Assembly (NCBI RefSeq): GCF_000702605.1
Contig: NZ_JNIR01000001.1
Span: 176,501 to 240,500, forward strand
Reading direction: 5' to 3'
Origin: Exiguobacterium acetylicum DSM 20416
GTDB lineage: Bacteria > Bacillota > Bacilli > Exiguobacteriales > Exiguobacteriaceae
Length of the DNA stretch: 64,000 bases
The notes under the pieces were generated by a model, which saw only the letters and a list, made by a program, of their open reading frames with translations, was not told where the DNA came from and did not search any database. The position numbers were made by a program, and so were the translations under genes. Positions 18,115 through 26,743 of this stretch are shown piece after piece. Position 1 is the first letter of the stretch. Each line of letters starts with the position of its first letter.

Positions 18115-18390
18115 TAACAACGACGTTGAAGGGAAGAGTAACACCTTGTACGACCGTATAGCGAGCTGGGGATGGTGAGAGCCCAGTCGGAAGCAAGATG
18201 CGAAGAACCTCCCGGAGTCGCTACCCGAACCCGAATGTCAGTAGGCGTAGTCGGAGTTGCCTGTCCGTTATCATAAGGCCGAAGATGAAGTGATTCGTCT
18301 TTTGAGTGAGCAACATCGTTGCTAACATGGGTGGTACCGCGGAACCGAGTCTTTCGTCCCATATTCTTGGGAAAGAAGGGCTCTTTTTTA
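18115..18390 (+). promoter_or_regulatory. T-box leader (tRNA-Asn sensing) of asnA
   Basis: A complete T-box leader. Seen in order: the AG-bulge type GAAGGGAAGAGTAAC (18127-18141), a GGTGAGAGCC apical region of stem I, the specifier AAC (18206-18208, Asn codon) within GAAGAACCTCCC, the conserved TGGGTGGTACCGCGG T-box bulge (18328-18342), and a terminator stem GAGTCTTTCGTCCCA / TTGGGAAAGAAGGGCTC with a T-run to about 18390. Uncharged tRNA-Asn should stabilise the antiterminator and turn on asparagine synthesis. Confidence 0.95.
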
Positions 18391-18430
18391 TGGCTTCTTT
18401 TTCAAAACACAATTGAGGAGGAACACCACC

Positions 18431-19405
18431 ATGACAACACTCGTATCGATGAAACACACACAGGAAGCTATCACACTCGTAAAGAAACGCTTTGAAGAAC
18501 GCTTTTCGACGACACTCGGATTGACACGTGTCGAAGCACCATTGTTCGTAGAAAGCACACTCGGTGTCAACGATCATCTCAACGGCGTAGAGCGCATCAT
18601 TCGCTTCGATGCCTTGGATCACACAGCAGACCTCGAAATCGTACAATCTCTTGCAAAATGGAAGCGTCAAGCGCTTCATACGTATGGATTTGAAGCAGGA
18701 GAAGGCTTATACACGTTGATGCATGCGATTCGTCGCGATGAGATGCTGGATGCGACACACTCCATTCACGTCGATCAGTGGGATTGGGAACGTATCATTA
18801 CGAAAGAACAACGGACGAGTGCTTATTTACAAGAAACGGTACAAGCGATCTATGCAACGATTCGTCAAGTTGAGCAAGAAGTGGAAGCGGAGTACGGCAT
18901 TTCAGCAATCTTACCGGAAACGATTCATTTCATGACGACACAAGAGCTAGAGGATGCGTATCCGACACTTTCGACGAAAGAACGTGAAACTGAAGTCACA
19001 AAAGCATATGGTGCAGTTTTCCTCATGCAAATCGGTGGCGCATTGGCTTCAGGTGAGAAGCATGATGGTCGAGCGGCTGACTACGATGACTGGACACTCA
19101 ACGGTGACATTTTAGTACACCACCCAGAAATCGGAGCATTCGAATTGTCTTCAATGGGAATTCGCGTTGACCGTGAAGCGCTTTTAAAACAGACGGCGAT
19201 TGCTCAAGAAGAGGATAAATTGGCGTTCCCGTTCCATCAAGGTGTGCTCGAAGAGCGTCTACCGTTAACGATGGGTGGAGGAATCGGTCAATCCCGTATG
19301 GCGATGTTCTTATTGAAGAAACGTCACATCGGTGAAGTCCAGGCTTCTGTCTGGTCGGAAGAGACGCGTAAAAGTCTTCAAGCGGAAGGCGTCCACTTGC
19401 TCTGA
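18431..19405 (+). CDS. asnA: aspartate-ammonia ligase (asparagine synthetase A)
   Basis: Makes asparagine from aspartate, ammonia and ATP; a class II aminoacyl-tRNA synthetase-like fold. The 324-residue protein has the expected RVEAPLFVESTLGVNDHLNG near residue 30-50, FDALDHTADLEIVQSLAKWKR near residue 60-80 and the C-terminal GGGIGQSRMAMFLL motif near residue 282-295, which is the ATP-binding motif 3. ATG at 18431 follows GAGGAGG by 9 nt. It is controlled by the Asn T-box immediately upstream and ended by a hairpin at about 19456. Confidence 0.97.
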   Translation: MTTLVSMKHTQEAITLVKKRFEERFSTTLGLTRVEAPLFVESTLGVNDHLNGVERIIRFDALDHTADLEIVQSLAKWKRQALHTYGFEAGEGLYTLMHAIRRDEMLDATHSIHVDQWDWERIITKEQRTSAYLQETVQAIYATIRQVEQEVEAEYGISAILPETIHFMTTQELEDAYPTLSTKERETEVTKAYGAVFLMQIGGALASGEKHDGRAADYDDWTLNGDILVHHPEIGAFELSSMGIRVDREALLKQTAIAQEEDKLAFPFHQGVLEERLPLTMGGGIGQSRMAMFLLKKRHIGEVQASVWSEETRKSLQAEGVHLL

Positions 19406-19452
19406 CATATATATAGTAAGAAAGCGTCAAAATAGGATGTTTATAAAGCAAA

Positions 19453-19488
19453 GGGCATGCTCCGATTCGGAAGCGTGCTCTTTTTTTA
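19453..19488 (+). terminator. terminator after asnA
   Basis: AGGGCATGCTCCGA pairs with TTCGGAAGCGTGCTCT through G-U pairs and one bulge, followed by seven Ts. Confidence 0.75.
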
Positions 19489-19571
19489 GGTTCGTAAGAC
19501 CTCAGGCGGAGGAAAGACGTGTCGATTCCTGGTAGAATGGGGATAACAATAAATAAGAAAGAGGTGAAGAC

Positions 19572-19793
19572 ATGTCTTCTTTATTGATCGTAGGATTACT
19601 CATCCCTGTATTATTCCTTGTATTCCTTTGGTTCAACATTAAAGGATTACGGACGATGTGGCGGGATTATAAACGGACAGGCTCAATCGTTGCTCTCGGT
19701 TTCTTCATTGTCGGGATTATCGGAATTTTCACAGGTGTTTGGACGACATTAGTCGTCATCATTTATTATCTCCTCCGTCCAGCGAGAGGATGA
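19572..19793 (+). CDS. small membrane protein of unknown function
   Basis: A 73-residue protein with two predicted membrane helices (residues about 4-22 and 40-66) joined by a basic loop (RTMWRDYKRTGS). AAAGAGGTG lies 7 nt before the ATG. It is followed after 16 nt by a DedA-family gene on the same strand and is probably co-transcribed with it. I do not recognise the family. Confidence 0.75.
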   Translation: MSSLLIVGLLIPVLFLVFLWFNIKGLRTMWRDYKRTGSIVALGFFIVGIIGIFTGVWTTLVVIIYYLLRPARG

Positions 19794-19809
19794 ACGGAGG
19801 GTTATTCGT

Positions 19810-20445
19810 ATGTTGGAATGGTTGTTTTCAGCCGGAGAATCCAATCTCTGGCTGTTTTTAGGAATTATGATTGTTGGTCTTGGAACGGAATTGATTCCGG
19901 CAGAAGTGGGCTTACCGTTGCTCGGTCTATATGTGTCGAACGGAACGGTCAGTTGGACAGCTGCTGTTCTGGTCGGTTTTTTAGGAAGTCTGATGGGGGC
20001 GACGGTCTTTTATCTTCTAGGTCGTTATGCAGGTCGTCCGATACTTATCCGGTACGGCAAATGGTTACTGATTAAAGAAAAAGAAATTGAGCAAGGGGAG
20101 CGCATCGTCGGGAAATACGGAACATGGTCTGCTTTGTTCGGACGTTTTTTCCCAGTCGTGCGCTCGGTCGTCTCGATTCCGTGTGGTTTGTTTGGTCTTT
20201 CGTTCAAACGCTATTTACTCGCTTCAAGTATTGGACTTTTTCCAGTTTCTTTCTTTTACATCTGGGTCGGTGAACGATTCGGAGTAGAACGTGCTGAATC
20301 CATGCTAAAAGGGTTAGAACAAGAGTTATGGTGGATCTTAGGTGGAATCGTCGTGATTCTTGGTGGATACGTTCTCTACCGTCGTGCCAAAGCGAAACGT
20401 AAGGAACAGAAGCAAGACGCACAAACGAAACAATCAGATTCATGA
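19810..20445 (+). CDS. DedA-family membrane protein
   Basis: A 211-residue polytopic membrane protein with the DedA/VTT signature: GTELIPAEVGLPLLG with the membrane acidic residues, GRYAGRPILIRYGKW and the conserved FGRFFPVVRSVVSIPCGL near residue 118-135. DedA proteins act in envelope lipid handling; some members are undecaprenyl-phosphate or phospholipid flippases/scramblases (established for the family). The C-terminus is a basic, glutamine-rich cytoplasmic tail. Which lipid this member moves cannot be told from sequence. Confidence 0.9.
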   Translation: MLEWLFSAGESNLWLFLGIMIVGLGTELIPAEVGLPLLGLYVSNGTVSWTAAVLVGFLGSLMGATVFYLLGRYAGRPILIRYGKWLLIKEKEIEQGERIVGKYGTWSALFGRFFPVVRSVVSIPCGLFGLSFKRYLLASSIGLFPVSFFYIWVGERFGVERAESMLKGLEQELWWILGGIVVILGGYVLYRRAKAKRKEQKQDAQTKQSDS

Positions 20446-20458
20446 ATATGTAAAAAAC

Positions 20459-20490
20459 AACGCAGTGGATCTTCAGGATCCACTGCGTTG
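20459..20490. terminator. bidirectional terminator between DedA and antiporter genes
   Basis: CGCAGTGGATC pairs perfectly with GATCCACTGCG around TTCAG; a T-run is present on the minus strand beyond the antiporter stop. Confidence 0.88.
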
Positions 20491-20503
20491 TTTCATGAAC
20501 AGA

Positions 20504-21964
20504 TCAAGCGGGAGGAAACAAGAATCGTTTCAGTGTCTTGATCCGATGTTTTGGCGTTAGCAATAACAGTTGATCATTGCCTTCTAGGGCAGTGTCTCCG
20601 CGTGGAGTAATGATTTGATCATCACGGATGATAGCTGTGATCAAAAATTCCTGAGGCAAATCAATCTCTGAGATCGTCATTCCAATGAATGGATGGGACA
20701 TCGGTAACGTCAATTCAATGATTTCCGCATTCGGTTTACCGATTGACATGAATTCAATGACGGTATGGATAGCAGAAGTCTGTGTTTCGTTCAGTCGTAA
20801 CCGCTCGGAAAGGAACGTCAACATACTCCCTTGAATTAACGTTGATAATAAGACTGTGAAAAACACGATATTGAAGATCATCGATGCATTTTCGATATCG
20901 GCAACGAGAGGGTATGTCGCGAGAATGATTGGTACCGCTCCTTTTAGACCAGCAAAGGAAATGAAGACCTTCTCTTGCCACGAATAACGAAACGGAAGGA
21001 GACTCACCCAGACTGACAAAGGACGAGCGATGAAAATTAAGATCAGTGCCAGCGCAATGGAAGACAGGATGACCTGGACATCGAGCAATTGTTTCGGAAA
21101 GACGAGCAGACCGAGCACGATGAACATTCCGATTTGGGCAAGGTGCGCCATACTCATCGTAAAACGGACGAGTGTCTGTCGGTAGACGAGTTCATGATTA
21201 CTGATGTAGATCGCTGTGACATATACTGCTAAAAATCCACTGGCGTGGAACGTATCAGCTAAACCGAAAGACAAGAAAGCAAACGACATGAGCATGATTG
21301 GATAAAAGCTAGAAGAGGACAAATCGATCCGATTGATCAAGGTCGAAGCTGCCCATCCAATCAACAAACCAATCAGAAGTCCCATCGCCATTTCCCAAAC
21401 GAGTGATCCAAGTCCCGATAAGAGCGATGCTTCTTCAGGGTTTGTCACGAATTCAAGAAACAAGACAGTCAAAAAGACGGCCATCGGGTCATTCGTACCA
21501 GACTCGACTTCGAGTGTTGATCCGACTTTCCGTCGAATCGGCTGACCACTCAAGACAGAAAAGATGGCAGCGGCATCCGTCGAACCAACGATTGCGCCGA
21601 GTAAAAAAGCATTCGCCCAACTAAAGCCCAGAATATAATGGGAAGCAACGGCAACGATGGATGTAGCGATGAAGACTCCGAACGTCGCAAGCGAGAGGGA
21701 GGGGGCCAATTCATGACGCACTTCCTTCCAAACCGTTTGCAGACCACCTTCGAATAAGATGATGATGAGGGCAACGGTTCCGAGAAGCTGAGCCAGTTCT
21801 GCATCGTCAAAACGAATGAACCCCGTAATGTCGCTTCCGGCAATCATACCAAGAGCGATAAAAATCAGTAGAGCAGGAATATTCAGACGGCTTGATAACT
21901 TCGTCGTCCAGACGGCGGCAAACAGCAATATACCAATCAATAAAATCGTGAGTTGCAAGGACAT
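20504..21964 (-). CDS. CPA1-type K+(Na+)/H+ antiporter with TrkA-C domain (NhaP2/CvrA-like)
   Basis: A 486-residue protein with about 12-13 membrane segments in residues 1-385, including the family elements LFEGGLQTVWKEVRHEL and the ion-site GSTDAAAIFSVLSGQ and ESGTNDPMAVFLT stretches (about residues 130-165), followed by a cytoplasmic TrkA-C/RCK-C domain (about 400-475). This architecture is that of NhaP2/CvrA potassium/proton antiporters involved in volume and K+ control; the C-terminal domain may bind a nucleotide such as c-di-AMP (inference). TAGGAG precedes the ATG. Confidence 0.9.
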   Translation of the reverse strand: MSLQLTILLIGILLFAAVWTTKLSSRLNIPALLIFIALGMIAGSDITGFIRFDDAELAQLLGTVALIIILFEGGLQTVWKEVRHELAPSLSLATFGVFIATSIVAVASHYILGFSWANAFLLGAIVGSTDAAAIFSVLSGQPIRRKVGSTLEVESGTNDPMAVFLTVLFLEFVTNPEEASLLSGLGSLVWEMAMGLLIGLLIGWAASTLINRIDLSSSSFYPIMLMSFAFLSFGLADTFHASGFLAVYVTAIYISNHELVYRQTLVRFTMSMAHLAQIGMFIVLGLLVFPKQLLDVQVILSSIALALILIFIARPLSVWVSLLPFRYSWQEKVFISFAGLKGAVPIILATYPLVADIENASMIFNIVFFTVLLSTLIQGSMLTFLSERLRLNETQTSAIHTVIEFMSIGKPNAEIIELTLPMSHPFIGMTISEIDLPQEFLITAIIRDDQIITPRGDTALEGNDQLLLLTPKHRIKTLKRFLFPPA

Positions 21965-22042
21965 GGCATCAAACTCCTATTCATAAAAGAATCTCTAGTT
22001 TCATGATACAACAATTCCGATAAAAAGACTCGGATAACGATT

Positions 22043-22059
22043 GTTCAATATTTTCCACC
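22043..22059. promoter_or_regulatory. 17-bp element shared with the permease promoter
   Basis: GTTCAATATTTTCCACC, identical to 16113-16129, ends 93 bp before the lipoprotein start codon and about 27 bp upstream of the cre site. Confidence 0.5.
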
Positions 22060-22086
22060 ACACCGGACAACTTTCTCTCTCTTCAT

Positions 22087-22100
22087 TGCAAGCGTTTTCA
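22087..22100. promoter_or_regulatory. CcpA cre site ahead of the sugar-binding protein
   Basis: TGCAAGCGTTTTCA matches TGWNANCGNTNWCA with one mismatch (position 3). It overlaps a -35 candidate (TTGCAA, 22086-22091), a position expected to give glucose repression. Confidence 0.65.
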
Positions 22101-22152
22101 TTTATTGTGAAGATGTAGCACGAAATGAAACGAAATCAGGGAGGGAATCCGA

Positions 22153-23433
22153 ATGCGTAAAAGAAGATGGGCAGCATTACCTGTCGTCACGACGGCGATG
22201 GTCGTCGCTTTGGCAGCATGTGGTGGCGGTACATTGAATAGCGATGACTCGAAAGATAGTGGTTCAAAAGACGGTAAGACGCTCAACGTATTCCAATTCA
22301 AGGCTGAAATCGCAAAAGACATGGAAAAGATGGCAAAAGCGTATGAAAAAGAAACCGGGACGAAAGTCGTCGTGCAAACAGTCGGTGGTGGATCGGACTA
22401 TGGCGCGGCTCTGAAATCACAGTTCGCTTCAGGTAATGAGCCGGATGTCTTTAACAACGGTGGCTTTACGGAAGCAAAAACATGGCAGGATAAGTTAGAA
22501 GATTTGTCAGATGAAAAGTGGGTCGGTGATCTAACGGACCTATCAAAAGAACCAATGACGATTGATGGTAAATTGTATGGTATGCCAATGAACCTTGAGG
22601 GGTATGGCTTTATCTACAATAAAGATATCTTCAAAAAAGCCGGTATCACGGAACTTCCGAAAACATTAACTGAATTGACGGAAGCTTCTAAGAAGCTGAA
22701 AGCAGACGGAGTGACGCCATTCTCGATTGGATACGGCGAGTGGTGGATTCTCGGTAATCACCTTTTGAACATTCCGGTCGCACAGCAGGATGATCCAGAT
22801 CAGTTCATCGCAGACTTGAATTCTGGAAAAGGAAAGTTCGAAGATAACAAACAGTTCAAGGATTTCATGAATCTATTTGATTTAACGATTGAGTACGGTA
22901 ATAAAAATCCGTTAACGACGGATTACAACACACAAGTCTCTCAATTTGCTGAAGGTAAGACAGCAATGCTTCAACAAGGGAACTGGGCACAACAATTGAT
23001 TACGGACGTCAATCCGGACATCAACATGGGCTTCATCCCGATGCCGATCAATGATGATAAAGAAAAAATGGATCGTCTTCCTGTCGGCGTACCAAACAAC
23101 TGGGTCGTCAACAAGAACTCGAAGAACAAAGCAGAAGCTAAAAAATTCCTCGAGTGGATGGCGATGTCTGATACAGGAAAAGACTACATGGTCAATAAAT
23201 TCAAGTTCATCCCTGCCTTCAAATCAATCGAAGCGAAGGATTTAGGACCGCTTGCAGATGATATTCAAGCGTACTCGAAAGACGGAAAAACAATCTCATG
23301 GAACTGGTTCAAGTATCCGGATGGTGCTGTAAACGAGTTCGGAGCGATCATGCAAGCGTATGTTGGTAAGCAAAAAACAGCTGACGAGATGCTGCAGGAC
23401 TTCACGAAGACATGGGATAAAATGAAGAAATAA
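22153..23433 (+). CDS. carbohydrate ABC transporter solute-binding lipoprotein
   Basis: A 426-residue extracellular lipoprotein: a basic N-terminus, a hydrophobic stretch and the lipobox LAAC at residues about 20-23, then a glycine/serine linker and a family 1 solute-binding fold (LKSQFASGNEPDVFNNG, AMLQQGNWAQQLI). GGGAGG precedes the ATG. It ends at a strong terminator. The shared 17-mer and the CUT1-type fold tie it to the permeases at 16.2-18.0 kb. The sugar cannot be inferred. Confidence 0.92.
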   Translation: MRKRRWAALPVVTTAMVVALAACGGGTLNSDDSKDSGSKDGKTLNVFQFKAEIAKDMEKMAKAYEKETGTKVVVQTVGGGSDYGAALKSQFASGNEPDVFNNGGFTEAKTWQDKLEDLSDEKWVGDLTDLSKEPMTIDGKLYGMPMNLEGYGFIYNKDIFKKAGITELPKTLTELTEASKKLKADGVTPFSIGYGEWWILGNHLLNIPVAQQDDPDQFIADLNSGKGKFEDNKQFKDFMNLFDLTIEYGNKNPLTTDYNTQVSQFAEGKTAMLQQGNWAQQLITDVNPDINMGFIPMPINDDKEKMDRLPVGVPNNWVVNKNSKNKAEAKKFLEWMAMSDTGKDYMVNKFKFIPAFKSIEAKDLGPLADDIQAYSKDGKTISWNWFKYPDGAVNEFGAIMQAYVGKQKTADEMLQDFTKTWDKMKK

Positions 23434-23446
23434 GAAGTGATTCAAA

Positions 23447-23490
23447 AAACATGCCTGTTCCGATTAACTGACGGAACAGGCATGTTTTTT
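23447..23490. terminator. bidirectional terminator between lipoprotein and purine permease genes
   Basis: AAACATGCCTGTTCCG pairs perfectly with CGGAACAGGCATGTTT around a 9-nt loop; T-runs exist on both strands. Confidence 0.92.
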
Positions 23491-23491
23491 G

Positions 23492-24781
23492 TTATAAGAA
23501 GAATAATTGGATGAAGAAGAGAAGCGCGAATACATAGATGAGTGGATGGACACGCTCTTTTTGGATAGCTTTCATGATCGGATAGACGATGAAACCAAAT
23601 GCGATACCGGTTGCGATGCTACCGGATAATGGCATGATCAAGATGACGAGGAATGCCGTGAAAGCTTCGCTGAAATCATCCCATGGAATCTGTTTGATGT
23701 TTTGAATCATGAAGGCACCGACTAAAATCAATGCTGGCGCAGTAATCGCAGGAACGCTCGAAATCGATTGAACGAACGGTCCAAAGACGGCAGATAATGC
23801 GAATAGAATCCCGACCGTCACGGACGTAAGTCCAGTCCGTCCACCAGCAGCAACACCCGCTGCAGATTCTACGTAAGCGGTTGTGGGGCTTGTTCCGAAC
23901 AATGAACCAGCGACCATCGCAGTCGAATCAGATAATAGGGCACGTTCGCTGTTTTTCAATGACCCATCTTCTTCAATCAATCCAGCCTGTTCTCCGACAG
24001 CGACCATCGTACCTGTCGTGTCAAACATCGTCACGAGAACGAAGGAGAGGACACCGCTGAACAGACCGTATTGGAACACGTCTTGAATGGCGTTGAACGG
24101 ATTCGTGATGATCAATCCTTCTGGTAACGTCGGTAACGCAACGAAGGAATCCGAGAACTTCAATTCACCTGTCAAGAATGCAATCAATCCAGAGAGAATC
24201 ATGGCATAAAGGATGGCTCCTGGCACCCGTTTGATTGTTAGGATCGCAGCAACTAATAAGCCGATGAGTGTGATCAATGCTTCTGGTGACGTCAAGGCGC
24301 CAATCGTGACGAGTGTATCTTCACTAGCGACGAGAATTCCTGACATCTTAAGACCGAGTGAAGCAATGAAAAGACCGATTCCACCTGTGATAGCAAGCTT
24401 TAATGTCATCGGAATGATCTCAATCAGCTTCGTACGAATCGGTGAGAGTGATAACAATAAGAAAATGACACCAGCGACGAAGACGACTGAGAGTGCTGTC
24501 TGATATGGAATCTTCTCACCAACGACAAGTGTATAAGTAAAATACGCATTAAGTCCCATTCCGGGTGCGACTGCGATTGGTAGATTCGCATAAAGTCCCA
24601 TCAAGAGCGTACCGATCAATGTCGCGATGATCGTCGCAGAAAAAGCTTGAGCTTGAGGAATACCGGCATCTGCTAAAATCGTCGGATTGACGAGCAGAAT
24701 ATATGCCATCGTAATGAACGTTACGAATCCAGCTTGGATTTCACGTTTTACGGTTGTTTGATGTGCGGCAAGTTTAAACAT
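23492..24781 (-). CDS. NCS2 purine permease, AzgA/PbuG-PbuO type
   Basis: A 430-residue membrane protein with about 12-14 spans. The AzgA-type signatures are visible: MAYILLVNPTILADAG near residue 28, VAPGMGLNAYFTYTLV near residue 75 and TTAYVESAAGVAAGGRTGLTSV near residue 290. It should import hypoxanthine/guanine or adenine with protons. The frame extends upstream, but ATG at 24781 is preferred because AAGGTGG lies 11 nt before it. A PurR-box-like site upstream and the purine phosphorylase gene 2.7 kb away fit a purine salvage role. Confidence 0.9.
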   Translation of the reverse strand: MFKLAAHQTTVKREIQAGFVTFITMAYILLVNPTILADAGIPQAQAFSATIIATLIGTLLMGLYANLPIAVAPGMGLNAYFTYTLVVGEKIPYQTALSVVFVAGVIFLLLSLSPIRTKLIEIIPMTLKLAITGGIGLFIASLGLKMSGILVASEDTLVTIGALTSPEALITLIGLLVAAILTIKRVPGAILYAMILSGLIAFLTGELKFSDSFVALPTLPEGLIITNPFNAIQDVFQYGLFSGVLSFVLVTMFDTTGTMVAVGEQAGLIEEDGSLKNSERALLSDSTAMVAGSLFGTSPTTAYVESAAGVAAGGRTGLTSVTVGILFALSAVFGPFVQSISSVPAITAPALILVGAFMIQNIKQIPWDDFSEAFTAFLVILIMPLSGSIATGIAFGFIVYPIMKAIQKERVHPLIYVFALLFFIQLFFL

Positions 24782-24816
24782 GGATAAAAGGACCACCTTC
24801 ATAACAAATTGATTAA

Positions 24817-24860
24817 AAAAACGAACATTGATGATATTATAGTAAAATTCATTCGGAATC
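24817..24860. promoter_or_regulatory. possible PurR operator (PurBox pair)
   Basis: AAAAACGAACATT (24817-24829) matches AWWWCCGAACWWT at 12 of 13 positions. An inverted partial copy around ATTCGGAAT (24851-24859) follows after about 18 nt, the usual arrangement of paired PurBoxes. The second box is weak (about 9 of 13). Confidence 0.45.
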
Positions 24861-24979
24861 AAGTCGAAACAAAAAAGAATTTTTTATCGGAATCGCGAAA
24901 GAGAATATCAGGAAATGATGTAAGCGGATTCAAGGTTATGATACGATTGATTACAAGAAAAAGGATGGGGGCGCCTTTC

Positions 24980-26743
24980 ATGAAAAGTATCCGGACGCGT
25001 TTGATTCGTCTCGTTGTCCTGGCAATCTTGATTCCGACAGCCCTCGCGACATCGATTTCCTATTTGTATGTGCGGCACCAAAACATTGAACAGGCAGAAC
25101 GTTCTAGCCTGAATGTTTTGACACGGGGAAATACACAGGTGACCCATTACATAGAGGATATCCGCCGTCTATCGACGAGTCTGTATGCGAATCGTTCGTT
25201 GATGAACATCATGCGCGTCGGAGCAGATCAGGAACTAGACGAATCCGATGGAGTCGTTTCGCGGGCGATGTTAGGTCTGTTTTTATCACGTCAAGATATC
25301 GAGCAGTTACATTTCGTCATCTTAAATGGTTATTCGGAGTATTCGGTCTACAATATGAAAACAACGAGTCGGGGAACGTTTGATTGGATGCAAGAAACGG
25401 ATTATTTTCGATTGATGAAACAAAAAAGTGGCTGGTTGATTGACGAGGCGCACACGATTGAACCCTATAATGTCCACACGATGATTCTGGATGAGAAACA
25501 AGTCGTCAGTTTTCGTTATCGCATCGATCGTGTCGAGACAGATGAGCCGCTCGGCTTCCTTTCAGTCGATATTCCAGTCCATGTGTTTGAGCAACAGTTG
25601 AAGCTGTTCGAGAATGATCCAGAAGAGTCGTTATGGTTGATGACAGAACAGCGCGTCTTAGCACAGACTGGGGCAGAGATGGAACTACCAGTCGATCAAT
25701 TCACTGGGCAAAGTGGGAGTTTACGTGTTGGAAAATCGTTCATCGTCTACTCGAAGACGATGACGAACGGCGTTCCACTAACACTCGTCAAACGAATTCC
25801 ATATGCATCGGTCATCCAAGGGGCGAACGAAACGGCATTGATTCTTGTTTTGATTGGTCTAGTCTCACTATTCGTCATGATCATTGCCGCAAGTCTTGTT
25901 GCCATGCAGATCACGAAACCAATCAAACAGTTGACGGCAAATGTCTGGCGAGTCGAACAAGGGGATTTATCAGCACCGTTCGTTGCGACGACGAATGATG
26001 AGATTGGATTACTCAATCGCCAGTTCCAACGCATGATTCAACGGATTGATCGTTTAATCAAACGGGAGTATCGACTGGCACTTGAAAATCGGACGAATGA
26101 GCTACGGGCATTACAATCCCAGCTCAATCCGCACTTCTTCTTCAATGCCTTACAATCGATCGGAACGACGACGTTACAAGGAGACCGGAAGATTGCTTAC
26201 CGCTCGATCACCGGATTATCACAAATGATGCGTTATTCGATGAATAATGAGCAGACGATCGTGACGCTAAAACAAGAAGTCGATCATCTCCAGGCGTATA
26301 TTCGTTTGCAACAGCAACGTTTTCCAGAACGGTTCCGTTATATCGTTGACGTCCCGTGGCATCTCAATGACATTGAAGTGCCGAAGATGATCTTGCAACC
26401 GTTCGCTGAAAACTACTTTAAACACGGCTTTCAGCAGCAATTAGCAGCGACGGAAAACTATCTCGCCTACAAAGTACGGACGGATGGTGGATGTCTCATC
26501 ATTCAAATCGAGAATAGCGGCGCCATTCTTGAAACAGGACGACTTGAAGAGATTGATCGAAAAATGCGTATGCATCGTAACCCAGAAGACCTCGAGACGA
26601 GCGGCATTGGTCTCCATAATATTTATGAACGGCTCTTGATTTTTTACGGGGAACAAGCAAATATGACGCTCTCTTCTTCAGCTGTAGAGGGAGGATTCAA
26701 AATCGTGATTCGGATTCCATATGAGAAGGGGGACTTGGCATGA
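24980..26743 (+). CDS. YesM-type sensor histidine kinase
   Basis: A 587-residue membrane kinase: span 1 near residues 11-30, an extracellular sensor domain to about residue 275, span 2 near residue 285-310 (LILVLIGLVSLFVMIIAASL), HAMP domain (ITKPIKQLTANVWRVEQGD), then the His_kinase domain with the phospho-histidine in LQSQLNPHFFFNALQ near residue 385 and an ATPase end with GIGLHNIYERL. ATG at 24980 is chosen over upstream in-frame starts because of AAAAAGGATGGGG. It overlaps the regulator gene by ATGA. YesM/YesN pairs usually control sugar ABC importers; the adjacent lipoprotein gene fits. Confidence 0.92.
   Translation: MKSIRTRLIRLVVLAILIPTALATSISYLYVRHQNIEQAERSSLNVLTRGNTQVTHYIEDIRRLSTSLYANRSLMNIMRVGADQELDESDGVVSRAMLGLFLSRQDIEQLHFVILNGYSEYSVYNMKTTSRGTFDWMQETDYFRLMKQKSGWLIDEAHTIEPYNVHTMILDEKQVVSFRYRIDRVETDEPLGFLSVDIPVHVFEQQLKLFENDPEESLWLMTEQRVLAQTGAEMELPVDQFTGQSGSLRVGKSFIVYSKTMTNGVPLTLVKRIPYASVIQGANETALILVLIGLVSLFVMIIAASLVAMQITKPIKQLTANVWRVEQGDLSAPFVATTNDEIGLLNRQFQRMIQRIDRLIKREYRLALENRTNELRALQSQLNPHFFFNALQSIGTTTLQGDRKIAYRSITGLSQMMRYSMNNEQTIVTLKQEVDHLQAYIRLQQQRFPERFRYIVDVPWHLNDIEVPKMILQPFAENYFKHGFQQQLAATENYLAYKVRTDGGCLIIQIENSGAILETGRLEEIDRKMRMHRNPEDLETSGIGLHNIYERLLIFYGEQANMTLSSSAVEGGFKIVIRIPYEKGDLA

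Noticed and set aside
24809-24979. N-terminal extension of the sensor kinase
   Set aside because: It would start inside the presumed promoter/PurBox region and adds a non-conserved basic segment; ATG 24980 has a ribosome site.
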